Notes: generated by a model not told the origin, from the sequence alone. A stretch of 64,000 nt of DNA from Helcococcus sueciensis DSM 17243 (GCF_000423145.1 NZ_AUHK01000003.1:1-64000), one strand, 5' to 3'. Counted from the stretch's first letter, positions 8,575-18,664 are shown. Numbers and translations are program-made.

Positions 8575-9575
8575 ACGATTTCTATTCCTTCTTTATCTGT
8601 AACTTCACCTAATATAAAACTATCATTTACCATTTCAAGCACTGTGTTTACATCTTTTTTATCTACTACTATTACAAGTCCAACTCCCATATTGAACACT
8701 TGATACATTTCATCTTCATTGATATTTCCTTTTTCTTGGATATATCTAAATATTTTAGGAACTTCATATGCTGATTTATCTATTTTCATTCCAAGACCGG
8801 ATTTTAGACATCTTGGTAAATTTTCATAAAAACCACCACCAGTAATATGAGAAATACCTTTAAGATTAACTTTTTCCATTAATGGTAAAATATCTTTTAC
8901 ATAAATTTTTGTAGGAGTTAATAAAGCTTCTCCAACTGTTGAATCTTCAAATTTTTCATTTAAATTAATATTATTATCTGCAATAATTTTTCTTATAAGG
9001 GAAAATCCATTTGAGTGGAATCCTGAAGATTTTACACCTATTACAATTTGTCCAGATTCAGTATTTTCAGAGGATACCAATAAATCTTTTTCTTGAGCAC
9101 CTACACAAAAACCAGCGATATCATATTCTCCTTCTTTATAAAATCCTGGCATCTCTGCTGTTTCTCCACCTATCAATGCCATATCGGATTGTATACATCC
9201 ATCTGCAACGCCTTTTACAATTTGTTCTATTTGATCTGGGTTATTTTTACCGACTGCAAGATAATCAAGGAAAAATAGAGGTATTGCTCCTTGAGCAAGT
9301 ACATCATTTACACACATTGCAACAACATCTATGCCGATGGTGTCATGTTTATTTAACTCAAATGCTAATTTTAATTTAGTTCCTACCCCGTCTGTACCAC
9401 TTACTAAAACTGGATTTTTAAAGTCATAAGCAGATAAATCAAATGCTCCACCAAAACTTCCAATCATAGACATCATGCCTTTATTTCTAGTTTTTTCAAC
9501 ATGTTTTTTTATTTTTTCAACAGATTCATAGCCTTTTTCAAGACTTACACCCGATTCTTGATATTTACTGCTCAT
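8571..9575 (-). CDS. purM: Phosphoribosylformylglycinamidine cyclo-ligase (AIR synthetase)
   Basis: PurM closes the imidazole ring of FGAM with ATP to give AIR. Conserved segments are SGTDGVGTKLKLA, the GGETAEMPGFY tract and THITGGGFYENLPR-like sequence (here SHITGGGFYENLPR). Length 334 matches the family. It is separated from purF by two bases. Confidence 0.97.
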   Translation of the reverse strand: MSSKYQESGVSLEKGYESVEKIKKHVEKTRNKGMMSMIGSFGGAFDLSAYDFKNPVLVSGTDGVGTKLKLAFELNKHDTIGIDVVAMCVNDVLAQGAIPLFFLDYLAVGKNNPDQIEQIVKGVADGCIQSDMALIGGETAEMPGFYKEGEYDIAGFCVGAQEKDLLVSSENTESGQIVIGVKSSGFHSNGFSLIRKIIADNNINLNEKFEDSTVGEALLTPTKIYVKDILPLMEKVNLKGISHITGGGFYENLPRCLKSGLGMKIDKSAYEVPKIFRYIQEKGNINEDEMYQVFNMGVGLVIVVDKKDVNTVLEMVNDSFILGEVTDKEGIEIV

Positions 9576-9577
9576 AA

Positions 9578-10993
9578 TTAACCCCTTTGTTTTTTTAAAA
9601 ATTCTTTCTGTATATTAGTTAATTCCTGATTAAATTTCTCTTCATTATCTCCTAAACCATCGACATATGATGCATTGAATATATCCAGTGATATTCCAGA
9701 CTGGTCATTGTCAATATTGAGTCCGATTGATTCTTTAAGTCCTTCTATTGATAAGAAATCTAAAGAATCAGCACCAATTTCCTCGCAAATTTCATCCTTG
9801 GTTTTATTTGCTCCTCTAATTTCCTTAGATGTTTTCATATCAATTCCTGAAAAACTCGGAAACATAATCAATGGTGATCCTATTCTCACATGAACTTCTT
9901 TTGCTCCAGCATTTTTTAACATCTTAACAATTCTAAAACAAGTAGTTCCTCTAACAATCGAGTCATCAAGTAAAACAACTCTCTTATCTTTTACTACATC
10001 TGATAAAGCAGAAAGTTTCATCTTGACTGCTAATTCTCTCATATTTTGAACAGGGTTAATAAATGTACGACCAATATATTGATTTTTAATTAGACCCATT
10101 TCATATGGAAGACCTATTTCTTCAGCATATCCTGACGCTAATGAAAGTGATGAATTCGGGACTCCGACAACTATATCTGCATCTACAGGACTTTCTTTTG
10201 CTAAAATATTCCCAGTTTTTTTTCTTACCATATGAACATTTCTTCCTAAAATTGTAGAGTCTGGTCTTGCAAAATAGATAAACTCCATGGATTCAACAGT
10301 TATCTTACCTGGCTTAGTATATGATTTTACTTCATATCCATTATTATCAATCTTAACAAGTTCTCCAGCCTCGATATTATCTATAAACTCAGCTCCTAAC
10401 ACATTGAATGCACATGTTTCAGATGCTATTACAATAGAATTTTCTAATTTTCCTAAAACCAAAGGTCTAAAAGAATTTTTGTCAACAAGACCATACATTG
10501 CATTTTGGGTTAAAACCACTATAGAAAACGCTCCTTTTAATTTTGATACTGAATCTATTAGTTTCTCTTCAAAAGTTTTCTTTTTACTTCTTCTTAAAAG
10601 ATGAATAATTAACTCTGCGTCTGATGCAGAATGAAAAACAGCTCCATCTTCTTCTAATGATTTTCTAAGACTTAGGTTATTTATCAAATTTCCTGACATT
10701 GTAATACCAATATGTTCATCATAAAATTTAAACAATAGAGGCTCAATATTTTGAGTAGTCTTAGTTTGTCCACTAGAATACCAGACCGATCCAAAAGCAT
10801 TGTCTCCTGTCAAATTGGCAAGTATATTTTTGTCATTAAAAACTTGAGTTAATAGCCCAATATTTCTGTATCCCTTTAGTTTCTTATCATCACCTGACAC
10901 AATTCCTGCACCTTCTTGACCTCTGTGTTGCATACTATGAAGTGCAAAATAAGTTAAATTTGCTGCATCTTTATTATTCCAAATACCAAACAT
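9578..10993 (-). CDS. purF: Amidophosphoribosyltransferase with degenerate glutaminase domain
   Basis: PurF makes phosphoribosylamine from PRPP and normally takes ammonia from glutamine through an N-terminal Cys nucleophile. Here the protein starts MFGIWNNKDAAN, whereas the family has Cys-Gly-Val directly before FGIW. The codon before this ATG is TAG, so no upstream extension exists, and AGGGG is placed correctly for this start. Other glutaminase residues are also changed: the family GHVRY reads GSVWY (Trp71 for the glutamine-binding Arg) and HNGN reads MSGN (Ser100 for Asn). HRGQEG (23-28) remains. The cysteines that bind the Fe-S cluster in the Bacillus subtilis enzyme are mostly absent (Cys194 kept, Ser380 at the second, the C-terminal pair gone). 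The phosphoribosyltransferase part looks intact: ARPDS (242-246), KNQYIGRTF, and the PRPP loop LLDDSIVRGTT (341-351). The enzyme probably uses free ammonia or a partner glutaminase. Confidence 0.93.
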   Translation of the reverse strand: MFGIWNNKDAANLTYFALHSMQHRGQEGAGIVSGDDKKLKGYRNIGLLTQVFNDKNILANLTGDNAFGSVWYSSGQTKTTQNIEPLLFKFYDEHIGITMSGNLINNLSLRKSLEEDGAVFHSASDAELIIHLLRRSKKKTFEEKLIDSVSKLKGAFSIVVLTQNAMYGLVDKNSFRPLVLGKLENSIVIASETCAFNVLGAEFIDNIEAGELVKIDNNGYEVKSYTKPGKITVESMEFIYFARPDSTILGRNVHMVRKKTGNILAKESPVDADIVVGVPNSSLSLASGYAEEIGLPYEMGLIKNQYIGRTFINPVQNMRELAVKMKLSALSDVVKDKRVVLLDDSIVRGTTCFRIVKMLKNAGAKEVHVRIGSPLIMFPSFSGIDMKTSKEIRGANKTKDEICEEIGADSLDFLSIEGLKESIGLNIDNDQSGISLDIFNASYVDGLGDNEEKFNQELTNIQKEFLKKQRG

Positions 10994-10996
10994 CTA

Positions 10997-13900
10997 TTAA
11001 TTTCCCCTTGTAAAGTAGTTCACACCATTTGCGAATATATCTTGTCTTTCCTTAATACTTTGTGTAATATATAGGTTTTCGCCAGATCTTTCACTATGTC
11101 CCATCTTGCCTAAAATTAATCCATCTTCACTTATCATGCCCTCTATAGCATATAATGAACCATTTGGATTATATTTACCATTTAAGGTAGCATTTCCATC
11201 ATTATCTACATATTGGAATGCAGCTAAATGTTTGAATTTTTCAATATTATTTCCTACAAGTCTACCTTCTCCATGACTTAGAACTACTTCATGCAATTTA
11301 TTTACTTCAAAATTTTGTGTCCAAGGAGATGTGGTGTTTGCAACTCTTGTAATTGCAGTATCGGAAATATGTCTAAATCCTTCATTTCTAAATAATGTTA
11401 AATCATCCTTATCTAAATCTCTAATTTCTCCATATGGGATTAATCCAGATTTTATAAGTGCTTGGAATCCATTACAAATACCTAGTATTAATTTCTTATC
11501 TTCTAAATGTTTATGAATTGCATTTTTTACTTTTTCATTTTTAATTATATTTACAATAAATTTCGCTGATCCATCTGGTTCATCTCCTGCTGAGAACCCT
11601 CCTGGGAATGCGATAATATGTGATTTTTCAATTTGTTTTACAAATTCGTCAATTGAATTTTCAATATCATCATCTTTTGTATTTGTAAATACAACTTGAC
11701 TTACACAAGCTCCAGCTTCTTCAAATGCTTTTTGTGTATCATACTCTGAATTAGTACCTGGAAATACTGGAATTACCACATTTACATCTTCTACAATTTC
11801 TTTATAATATTTATTATCAGTTTTTTGTACAGTTATATTTTCTACATTTCCTTTATCCAAATTATAGTATGTTGGATAAATGTCCTCTAATGTATTCATA
11901 TATGAAGAAAGAACTTCTTCTTTTGTTAGTTCAATTCCATTTATACTAATATTTTCACTAACCTTACCTAAATATTCAAAATCTAGATCTTCATTTGCTT
12001 CTATCAATATTGAACCAGGTCTAAAATTAAGAATATTTTCAAATTCAATATCCATACCTAATTCATTACCAAGTCCCATTTTCAATAATCCTGAAGCTAT
12101 CGATTCATGCTCCAATACATATGCAGAAACTACTTTTTTATTTAAAATATAATCGTTTAGCAATTCTAAATCTTTAATATATTTATCTAAATTAGGATAT
12201 GAATTTTCTGACTTTTCTAAATCTAAAATATATAGTTTATTATCAATTTCTTTTAATTCTGGTGTAATTACATTTTTTATTTTAACTGGTGCACAAGCAA
12301 ATGATATTAATGTTTCAACAACATTTAATTCATTAAATGTACCTGACATAGAATCTTTACCACCAATTGAAGGTCTTCCAAAAACTTTTTGAGCAAGTAT
12401 TGAACCTAATAATGATTGAGTTACTTTACCCCATTTCTTTTCATCATTTCCTAATTTTTCAAAATATTCTTGGAATGAGAAATATAGATTTTCTTTATCT
12501 CCACCTATTGCATATATTTTAGCCACTGATATAAGCACAGAATATATACTTGATAAAAATGGTGAATATTTTGAAATTTTTGGAATAAATCCATATGTCA
12601 ATGCTGTTGCTGTATCCGGAGTTGAATAAAGCGTAGGAATCGCTGCAACAGATGCTTGAACTGGTGTAAGTCTTGTCTTTCCAGCATATGGCATCATAAC
12701 TGTCATTGCTCCAACAGTTGAATCGAACATAGAAACCATTCCTTTTTGATTTGCAATATTCAAATCGGCAAGTTCTTCTAAAATAGCTTCTTTTGAAACT
12801 TCTTTATCTTCAAATGGATTTATTTCATTATTATCTATAAGTGTTGCATTTGCTTCTTTTCTGATACCTGCAGTTTCTAAAAACTCAGCTTTGAAATCTA
12901 CAACTTTTTCGCCATTATAATACATTTGAAGTCTATTCTTGTCCGTAATAGTCGCTGCATGTACATATTCCAAATTCTCTTTTTCACATTCTTTTACAAA
13001 TGCATCATAATCTTCTTTTGCTATTCCAACAGCCATTCTTTCTTGTGATTCACTGATTGCTATTTCTGTAGGATTTAATCCTTTATATTTAGTTTTAACT
13101 CTATCTAAATAAATTTCAATTCCTTCTGAAAGCTCTCCAATTGCAACAGATACTCCACCAGCTCCAAAGTCATTACATTTTTTAATTAATTTAGTAACTT
13201 CCGGTTTTCTAAATAGTCTTTGAATTTTTCTTTCTTCTACAGGATTACCTTTTTGAACCTGACTTGATGCAGTTACTAATGAATCATCATTATGTTCCAC
13301 TGATGATCCAGATGCCCCCTGAATACCATCTCGACCAGTTTTTCCACCAATCATCACTACGATATCGCCTGGTTTCAAACTTTCTCTCTTATAATTATCT
13401 GCTTTAACAGCTCCTACTACAGCTCCCACTTCCATAGTTTTAGCAATATATGAATCGTCATATATTTCTTTTACATATGTAGTTGCAAGGCCTATTTGAT
13501 TACCATAAGAACTATTTCCGTGAGCTTTTCCTTTAGATATATCTACTTGCGGTAATCTATTTTGTAATGTATCTTCTCTTTTTTGTAAAATATTTCCAGA
13601 TCCAGAAACTCTCATGGCTTGATATACATATGATCTACCTGAAAGTGGATCTCTTATTGCTCCACCAATACATGTTGAAGCACCACCAAAAGGTTCAATT
13701 TCTGATGGATGATTATGAGTTTCATTTTTAAATTGAATTAACCATTTTTCTTTTTCGCCATTGTTTTCTATTTCAGTGAAAAATGAACATGCATTTATTT
13801 CTTCACTTGTTTCAATATTTTCATCGCCCAATATCTTAGTGTGATATTTTCCAATAATAGATGCCATATCCATCAATCTAATTGGTTTTTCTATATGTAA

Positions 13901-14665
13901 TTCATCACGAAGTCCTAAATAAAAATCAAAAGCTTCTTGCATTTCTTTATTGAATAACTTGGACTCGATTTTAATTTCTTTAAGGCTCGTTTCAAACGTC
14001 GTATGTCTACAATGATCTGACCAAAATACATCTAATACATAAATTTCTGTTTCTGAAGGATTTCTATTTTCTTTTTTAAAATATTCTTGAATAAATAATA
14101 AATCATCTATTTCTAAAGCTAATGAAAGCTCATCCTTTAATTCAAGTAGCTGATTTTCTGTATATTCTATAAATCCTTCTAAATTTTTCATTGGTTTTAC
14201 TTCAGAATTTATATTAAAATCTAAAATATCTAAATCTTTTTCATGAGATTCTATTGGATTTATAAAGAATTCTTTTAATTCTTGTAATTTTTCATCACTA
14301 AGCTTTTTATCAAATACTACTAATTTACCTGATCTTACAAAAGCTTCTGTTTTATTATCAATTAATCTTAATGCTTGCATAGCAGAATCCGCTCTTTGAT
14401 CATATTGTGCAGGAAGAGTTTCATAAGCAATGTATTGATTTTCTTTTAATTCAACACTTTCAAACACTTCATCAATCATTGTCTCTGAGAATATTCTTTC
14501 TTTGGATATTTCAAAGAGTTCTTCTTCTATATTGAATATGTCATAGATAACATATTCGTCAAGACTTAATAATTCAACATTAAATTCTTTATTAAGAGTT
14601 GTTTTTAAATTCTGTGCTTCTTTACTATATTCATGACGTTTTTTTACAAAGATTCTTTTAGTCAA
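10997..14665 (-). CDS. purL: Phosphoribosylformylglycinamidine synthase, fused single-chain form
   Basis: At 1222 residues this is the large form in which the PurS-like, PurL and PurQ parts are one chain, known in clostridia and streptococci. It converts FGAR, glutamine and ATP to FGAM. The central ATP-binding region carries KNETHNHPSEIEPFGGA and FGAGGVSVAIGEL. The C-terminal class I glutaminase is intact, with the nucleophile in GICNGFQ, then SHGEGR and GHSER. This contrasts with the dead glutaminase of PurF encoded next. Its start overlaps the end of purK by eight bases. Confidence 0.97.
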   Translation of the reverse strand: MTKRIFVKKRHEYSKEAQNLKTTLNKEFNVELLSLDEYVIYDIFNIEEELFEISKERIFSETMIDEVFESVELKENQYIAYETLPAQYDQRADSAMQALRLIDNKTEAFVRSGKLVVFDKKLSDEKLQELKEFFINPIESHEKDLDILDFNINSEVKPMKNLEGFIEYTENQLLELKDELSLALEIDDLLFIQEYFKKENRNPSETEIYVLDVFWSDHCRHTTFETSLKEIKIESKLFNKEMQEAFDFYLGLRDELHIEKPIRLMDMASIIGKYHTKILGDENIETSEEINACSFFTEIENNGEKEKWLIQFKNETHNHPSEIEPFGGASTCIGGAIRDPLSGRSYVYQAMRVSGSGNILQKREDTLQNRLPQVDISKGKAHGNSSYGNQIGLATTYVKEIYDDSYIAKTMEVGAVVGAVKADNYKRESLKPGDIVVMIGGKTGRDGIQGASGSSVEHNDDSLVTASSQVQKGNPVEERKIQRLFRKPEVTKLIKKCNDFGAGGVSVAIGELSEGIEIYLDRVKTKYKGLNPTEIAISESQERMAVGIAKEDYDAFVKECEKENLEYVHAATITDKNRLQMYYNGEKVVDFKAEFLETAGIRKEANATLIDNNEINPFEDKEVSKEAILEELADLNIANQKGMVSMFDSTVGAMTVMMPYAGKTRLTPVQASVAAIPTLYSTPDTATALTYGFIPKISKYSPFLSSIYSVLISVAKIYAIGGDKENLYFSFQEYFEKLGNDEKKWGKVTQSLLGSILAQKVFGRPSIGGKDSMSGTFNELNVVETLISFACAPVKIKNVITPELKEIDNKLYILDLEKSENSYPNLDKYIKDLELLNDYILNKKVVSAYVLEHESIASGLLKMGLGNELGMDIEFENILNFRPGSILIEANEDLDFEYLGKVSENISINGIELTKEEVLSSYMNTLEDIYPTYYNLDKGNVENITVQKTDNKYYKEIVEDVNVVIPVFPGTNSEYDTQKAFEEAGACVSQVVFTNTKDDDIENSIDEFVKQIEKSHIIAFPGGFSAGDEPDGSAKFIVNIIKNEKVKNAIHKHLEDKKLILGICNGFQALIKSGLIPYGEIRDLDKDDLTLFRNEGFRHISDTAITRVANTTSPWTQNFEVNKLHEVVLSHGEGRLVGNNIEKFKHLAAFQYVDNDGNATLNGKYNPNGSLYAIEGMISEDGLILGKMGHSERSGENLYITQSIKERQDIFANGVNYFTRGN

Positions 14666-15698
14666 TTATGTCCTCCAAATATACAGTGCCTTCAAAATTC
14701 ATGTGACCTATTTTTCTGTTGTGTCTTGCTTCCTTTTCATACAAATGTAAATATCCTTTTTTTCTTTGAATTAAATCGATGAAATAATCTTCATTTTGTC
14801 CTAGGATATTATACATAGTTGTCTCTTTGTTATATATTTTACCGACCGTAAGACCACATATAGCTTCAATATGGGCTCTAAATTGTGATTTGTTTGCTGA
14901 CTGTTGCGTAATATGACCTGAGTTGTGAACTCTTGGTGCAATCTCATTAAAAATTAATTTATTGTTACTTAAAAAGTATTCAACAGTCATTACTCCATAA
15001 TAATCAAAATTATCAAGTATTCTCTTTGTATATTTAATAGCTTCTTCTTCAATTTCTTCAGTTATATTTGCAGGTATATTAGATCTAAAAAGTATATTAT
15101 TTCTATGCTCATTTTCAACGACTGCAACTATTTCTATGCTCTCTCTATCTTTTACTGCAACTACTGAAATTTCCTTATCTAAATCAAGTAATTCTTCAAT
15201 AATTGTGTTTTCTTCTATTTCATCATTAGATTCAATAATCTTTTGACCTTTTCCATCGTAACCAAGAGTTAGAGTTTTCATTAAATATTTATCTTTAAGA
15301 ACTATATTTTCATCATTCCATTTATAATAATTAACCGTTGGAATGTCTAATGATCTTGCAAATTCTTTTTCTGAAAGTCTATTTTGTGTAATTTCTAATG
15401 ATTTTGCTGATTGTACAAAATTGTATTTTTTTTCTAAAATTTTTAATGCTTTTACATCTATATTTTCAAATTCAAATGTAATTACATCACTTAATTTACA
15501 AAGTTCTTCTAAGTTTTTTAAATCATTAAAAGCACTATTTATAAAAATATCGGCAAAGTGTCTTCCACAGCAGTCTTCGCTCGGATCAAGCATTGCAATT
15601 TTATATCCCATTTCTTTTGCGGACATTGCAAGCATTCTTCCAAGTTGACCACCACCGATAATTCCAATAGTGCTTTTAGGTAAAATAGTATTTATCAT
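14658..15698 (-). CDS. purK: 5-(carboxyamino)imidazole ribonucleotide synthase
   Basis: PurK is an ATP-grasp enzyme that carboxylates AIR with bicarbonate and ATP to N5-CAIR. The N-terminus [14 protein letters not shown] is diagnostic; [16 protein letters not shown] and [11 protein letters not shown] are also present. Length 346 is slightly short of the usual 370-380 but complete in motifs. It overlaps purE by four bases and purL by eight, so the three genes are translationally coupled. Confidence 0.96.
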   Translation of the reverse strand: MINTILPKSTIGIIGGGQLGRMLAMSAKEMGYKIAMLDPSEDCCGRHFADIFINSAFNDLKNLEELCKLSDVITFEFENIDVKALKILEKKYNFVQSAKSLEITQNRLSEKEFARSLDIPTVNYYKWNDENIVLKDKYLMKTLTLGYDGKGQKIIESNDEIEENTIIEELLDLDKEISVVAVKDRESIEIVAVVENEHRNNILFRSNIPANITEEIEEEAIKYTKRILDNFDYYGVMTVEYFLSNNKLIFNEIAPRVHNSGHITQQSANKSQFRAHIEAICGLTVGKIYNKETTMYNILGQNEDYFIDLIQRKKGYLHLYEKEARHNRKIGHMNFEGTVYLEDIID

Positions 15699-16177
15699 AT
15701 CTGCATATCTTCCTTTACTATACGTTCTAGTTCATTCTTAAAATCAGTATATTTTTTTTCATATTCACTATCATCAATTGCCAGAATAGATAGTGCCGTA
15801 ACTGCTGCATTTTTAGCTCCAGCTACACCAATAGCCATTGTCATAACTGGTACACCATATGGCATTTGAACGATTGACAGTAAGGAATCTACACCATTTA
15901 ATGTGCTTGATTTTATAGGTACTCCAATAACAGGTAATGTAGTATTTGATGCTACCATTCCTGGCAAATGAGCAGCTCCACCAGCTGCTGCAATAATTAT
16001 TGAGTATCCATTTTTCTTAGCATTTTTAGAGAAATCAAAAAGAAGTTGAGGCGTCCTATGTGCGCTCACTACTTTTTTATCATAAGGTATAGAAAATTCA
16101 TCAAGTAATTTACAGGTCTCTTTCATTGTTTCATAATCTGAAGATGACCCCATAATAACTGCAACTTTTTTCATCAT
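15695..16177 (-). CDS. purE: N5-carboxyaminoimidazole ribonucleotide mutase
   Basis: PurE moves the carboxyl group of N5-CAIR to give CAIR, working directly after PurK. The hallmark [10 protein letters not shown] lies near the N-terminus, with SAHRTP and [12 protein letters not shown]. The presence of PurK identifies this as the class I mutase. Length 160 is typical. It is the first gene of the leftward purine operon, with AAGGAG before the ATG and a good promoter about 45 bases upstream. Confidence 0.97.
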   Translation of the reverse strand: MMKKVAVIMGSSSDYETMKETCKLLDEFSIPYDKKVVSAHRTPQLLFDFSKNAKKNGYSIIIAAAGGAAHLPGMVASNTTLPVIGVPIKSSTLNGVDSLLSIVQMPYGVPVMTMAIGVAGAKNAAVTALSILAIDDSEYEKKYTDFKNELERIVKEDMQI

Positions 16178-16222
16178 AACTCCTTAATTAAATAATAAAT
16201 TAGTATTTAATTCCATAGATTA

Positions 16223-16251
16223 AGTATAGCTAAACAATAATTTTATTTCAA
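16223..16251 (-). promoter_or_regulatory. Promoter of the purine operon
   Basis: Minus strand TTGAAA (16251-16246), 17-base spacer, TATACT (16228-16223), 45 bases before purE. The short leader leaves no room for a purine riboswitch. Confidence 0.65.
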
Positions 16252-16278
16252 TTTAATATTTATTTTAAAAATAAAATA

Positions 16279-16320
16279 AGTCATATAAACAAATTATCGC
16301 TGTTATATATGACCTTTTTA
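16279..16320 (-). terminator. Terminator after small membrane protein gene
   Basis: GTCATATA (16280-16287) pairs with TATATGAC (16306-16313). A T-rich stretch follows on the minus strand. It separates the small gene from the purine operon promoter. Confidence 0.5.
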
Positions 16321-16329
16321 GATACTTAA

Positions 16330-16551
16330 TCACTCTTCATTTAATATAAATTTCTTTAATTTAGTGAAAAATTTTATATTATATTTCTTAGCTATTACAT
16401 GATATACAATTATTGAAGCTAAAATAAAATTAACAATCATAAAAAAAATACAAATATCTGATCTACTTAAAAAGAATGACGAATTATATTGTGATTCATA
16501 CAATAATAAAAATATACTTGATAAATATAATAGTACCGCCACAATTATCAT
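16330..16551 (-). CDS. Small two-helix membrane protein, unknown function
   Basis: A 73-residue protein with two hydrophobic segments (about 3-18 and 33-53) and a basic C-terminal tail (KKYNIKFFTKLKKF). A strong AGGAGG RBS lies six bases before the ATG and a hairpin terminator follows, so expression is likely. It stands between the divergent purine transcription units and is leftward like purE, but has its own terminator. No family is recognised. Confidence 0.6.
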   Translation of the reverse strand: MIIVAVLLYLSSIFLLLYESQYNSSFFLSRSDICIFFMIVNFILASIIVYHVIAKKYNIKFFTKLKKFILNEE

Positions 16552-16776
16552 AAAGTCCTCCTATTTATACGTCCTTTGATAAAATTATACCACTATTTAT
16601 GTGTATTTTATAGTTTCTAGAAGGAAAATCGTTATATTTAAATCAAAAATTTTCTCTTACTATTGTAAATAATTCCTCATTGATATAATATTTTATTGTG
16701 ATATTTTATAATATTTGAATATTATGTATATCTAAATTGCATTTATATAATTGTATTTATTTTAAGGAGATTCTTT

Positions 16777-17463
16777 ATGAAACTTGTATACAAGGGAAAA
16801 ACAAAAGATGTGTATGAATTAGAAAATGGAAATATACTCTTGAAATTCAAAGATGATGTTACCGGTAAAGATGGTGTATTTGATCCAGGCGAAAATCAAG
16901 TCGGACTTTCAATAGAAGGTTCAGGAAAAGCCGGTCTTTCATTAACTAAATATTTCTTTGAAGAGTTAATCAGTGAGGGTATTAAAACTCATTATATCTC
17001 ATCAGATATAGAAAATAATACTATGGAAGTCGTTAAAGCTTCCTCTTTAGGTAAAGGATTAGAATTCATATGCAGATTTAAGGCTGTTGGTTCTTTTTAT
17101 AGACGATATAATAAATACATAGAAGAAGGTTCTGATTTAGACGCTTTTACTGAAATCACAATTAAAGATGATAACGCTAAAGATCCAACTATTAATAAAG
17201 AAGCTCTCAAAATATTCGGAATATTAACAAGTGAACAATATGATTACTTAATAGAAGAAACTATTAAAATTTCAAAAATAATTAGAAAAATTCTTAAAGA
17301 AAAAGATATAGATTTATATGATATTAAATTAGAATTTGGATTTGATAAAAAAAATGAATTAGTATTAATAGATGAAATTTCTGGCGGAAATATGAGAGCC
17401 TATAAGAATGGTGAATATATTTCTCCTTTAGAACTAACTGATTTAATTTTAGGAGATAATTAA
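16777..17463 (+). CDS. purC: SAICAR synthetase (PurC) or PurC-like ligase
   Basis: PurC joins aspartate to CAIR with ATP. Family features are KGKTKDVYE at the N-terminus, RFKAVGSFYRRY near residue 110, and the signature DIKLEFG. The C-terminal active-site segment is divergent: the usual DEISPD-x-x-R-x-W reads DEISGGNMRAY. At 228 residues it is slightly short. As the only purC candidate beside a purine operon lacking purC, it is probably the pathway enzyme. Its co-transcription with an F420-ligase-like gene, ten bases downstream, leaves room for a paralogous ligase with another substrate. AAGGAG precedes the ATG. Confidence 0.8.
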   Translation: MKLVYKGKTKDVYELENGNILLKFKDDVTGKDGVFDPGENQVGLSIEGSGKAGLSLTKYFFEELISEGIKTHYISSDIENNTMEVVKASSLGKGLEFICRFKAVGSFYRRYNKYIEEGSDLDAFTEITIKDDNAKDPTINKEALKIFGILTSEQYDYLIEETIKISKIIRKILKEKDIDLYDIKLEFGFDKKNELVLIDEISGGNMRAYKNGEYISPLELTDLILGDN

Positions 17464-17473
17464 GGAGCTTTTT

Positions 17474-18664
17474 ATGACAAGACTTATTGGTACGACGGCT
17501 ATTGGTATTAGATTACCTATTATTAAAGAAGGTGACGATTTAGTAAAAATTGTAAGTGACTGCTTTATGGAAGTTATTAACTATGAGAATATAGAAGTTA
17601 AAAATACTGATATAATCGGAATTACTGAATCTTTACTTGCAAGAGCTCAAGGAAATTATGTTACTTTAGAAGAAATTGCAAAAGATATTAATGCTAAATA
17701 TACAAGTGATGAAATAAGCATTGTTCACCCTATTCTAAGTAGAAATAGATTTCTAAATATCTTAAAAGCAATTGCAATGACTGGAAAAAATGTTAAAATC
17801 TATCTTTCATATCCTGATGACGAAGTTGGTAATCAACTTATGGATAGATATGAAATTATGAAAAAAGGGCTTAATATTTATACTGATACCTTGACTGAAG
17901 AAGATTATATAAGAATACTTGGCGAAAAATATCTTCATCCTTTTACAGGACTAGATTATACAGAAATCTATAAGTCAGTATTTGAAAAGAATCAAGTGGA
18001 TATTTTATACTCAAATAATTTAGATGATATTGCAAAAAATTCAGAATCAATTTTAATTGCAAATATCCACGATAGAGATTTCTTAAAGGATTTATTTATA
18101 TCTCAAGATGTTAAAGAAGTTTATACTCTTGCTGATATAATGAATGCCCCTATTGACGGATCAGGTTTCAATGAAGATTACGGTCTTTATGGCTCAAACT
18201 TCTCTAGCGATGATGCATTAAAACTTTTCCCTAGAGATGCTAAGAAATTTGTAAATGATGTTCAAGAAGAAATTATAAATAGAACCGGTAAAAATGTTGA
18301 AGTTCTAATCTATGGGGATGGAGCGTTTAAGGATCCCGTTGGTAGAATATGGGAATTTGCAGATCCTATAGTTTCTCCTGGTTTCACAGATGGTCTTATA
18401 GGACGACCAAATGAAGTAAAAATGAAATATCTTGCTGATAATAATTTTGCTGATTTAACCGGAGAAGATGCTATTAAAGCTGTAAAAGAAATGATAAAAA
18501 CAAAAAATGATGATGATAGTACCGATAATCAAAAACTTGGAACTACACCTAGACAATTAACAGATCTTGTAGGGTCATTGTGTGACTTAATGTCAGGTTC
18601 TGGTGATAAAGGTACTCCTGTTATTTATATAAGAGGATATTTTGACAATTATTCTGTAGATTAA
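17474..18664 (+). CDS. CofE-like (F420-0:L-glutamate ligase family) protein
   Basis: The 396-residue protein resembles the gamma-glutamyl ligase family of coenzyme F420 biosynthesis (CofE). The N-terminal stretch TAIGIRLPIIKEGDDL, DIIGITESLLARAQG and the C-terminal region KLGTTPRQLTDLVGS support this. Firmicutes without F420 often encode such homologues, so the substrate here is not known; an acidic amino acid ligation is inferred. It follows the purC-like gene by ten bases with an AAGGAG RBS and ends at a strong terminator, so the two form a bicistronic operon. No other F420 gene is seen in the window. Confidence 0.7.
   Translation: MTRLIGTTAIGIRLPIIKEGDDLVKIVSDCFMEVINYENIEVKNTDIIGITESLLARAQGNYVTLEEIAKDINAKYTSDEISIVHPILSRNRFLNILKAIAMTGKNVKIYLSYPDDEVGNQLMDRYEIMKKGLNIYTDTLTEEDYIRILGEKYLHPFTGLDYTEIYKSVFEKNQVDILYSNNLDDIAKNSESILIANIHDRDFLKDLFISQDVKEVYTLADIMNAPIDGSGFNEDYGLYGSNFSSDDALKLFPRDAKKFVNDVQEEIINRTGKNVEVLIYGDGAFKDPVGRIWEFADPIVSPGFTDGLIGRPNEVKMKYLADNNFADLTGEDAIKAVKEMIKTKNDDDSTDNQKLGTTPRQLTDLVGSLCDLMSGSGDKGTPVIYIRGYFDNYSVD

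Noticed and set aside
10985-11010. Alternative purF start supplying a Cys in the +1 frame (TGT TTG GTA)
   Set aside because: That frame leaves the PurF reading frame after a few codons; it could matter only with a frameshift, and the other active-site losses make a simple error less likely.
16178-16260. Possible purine riboswitch before purE
   Set aside because: Only about 45 bases separate the promoter from the start codon, and no aptamer-like conserved bases are seen.
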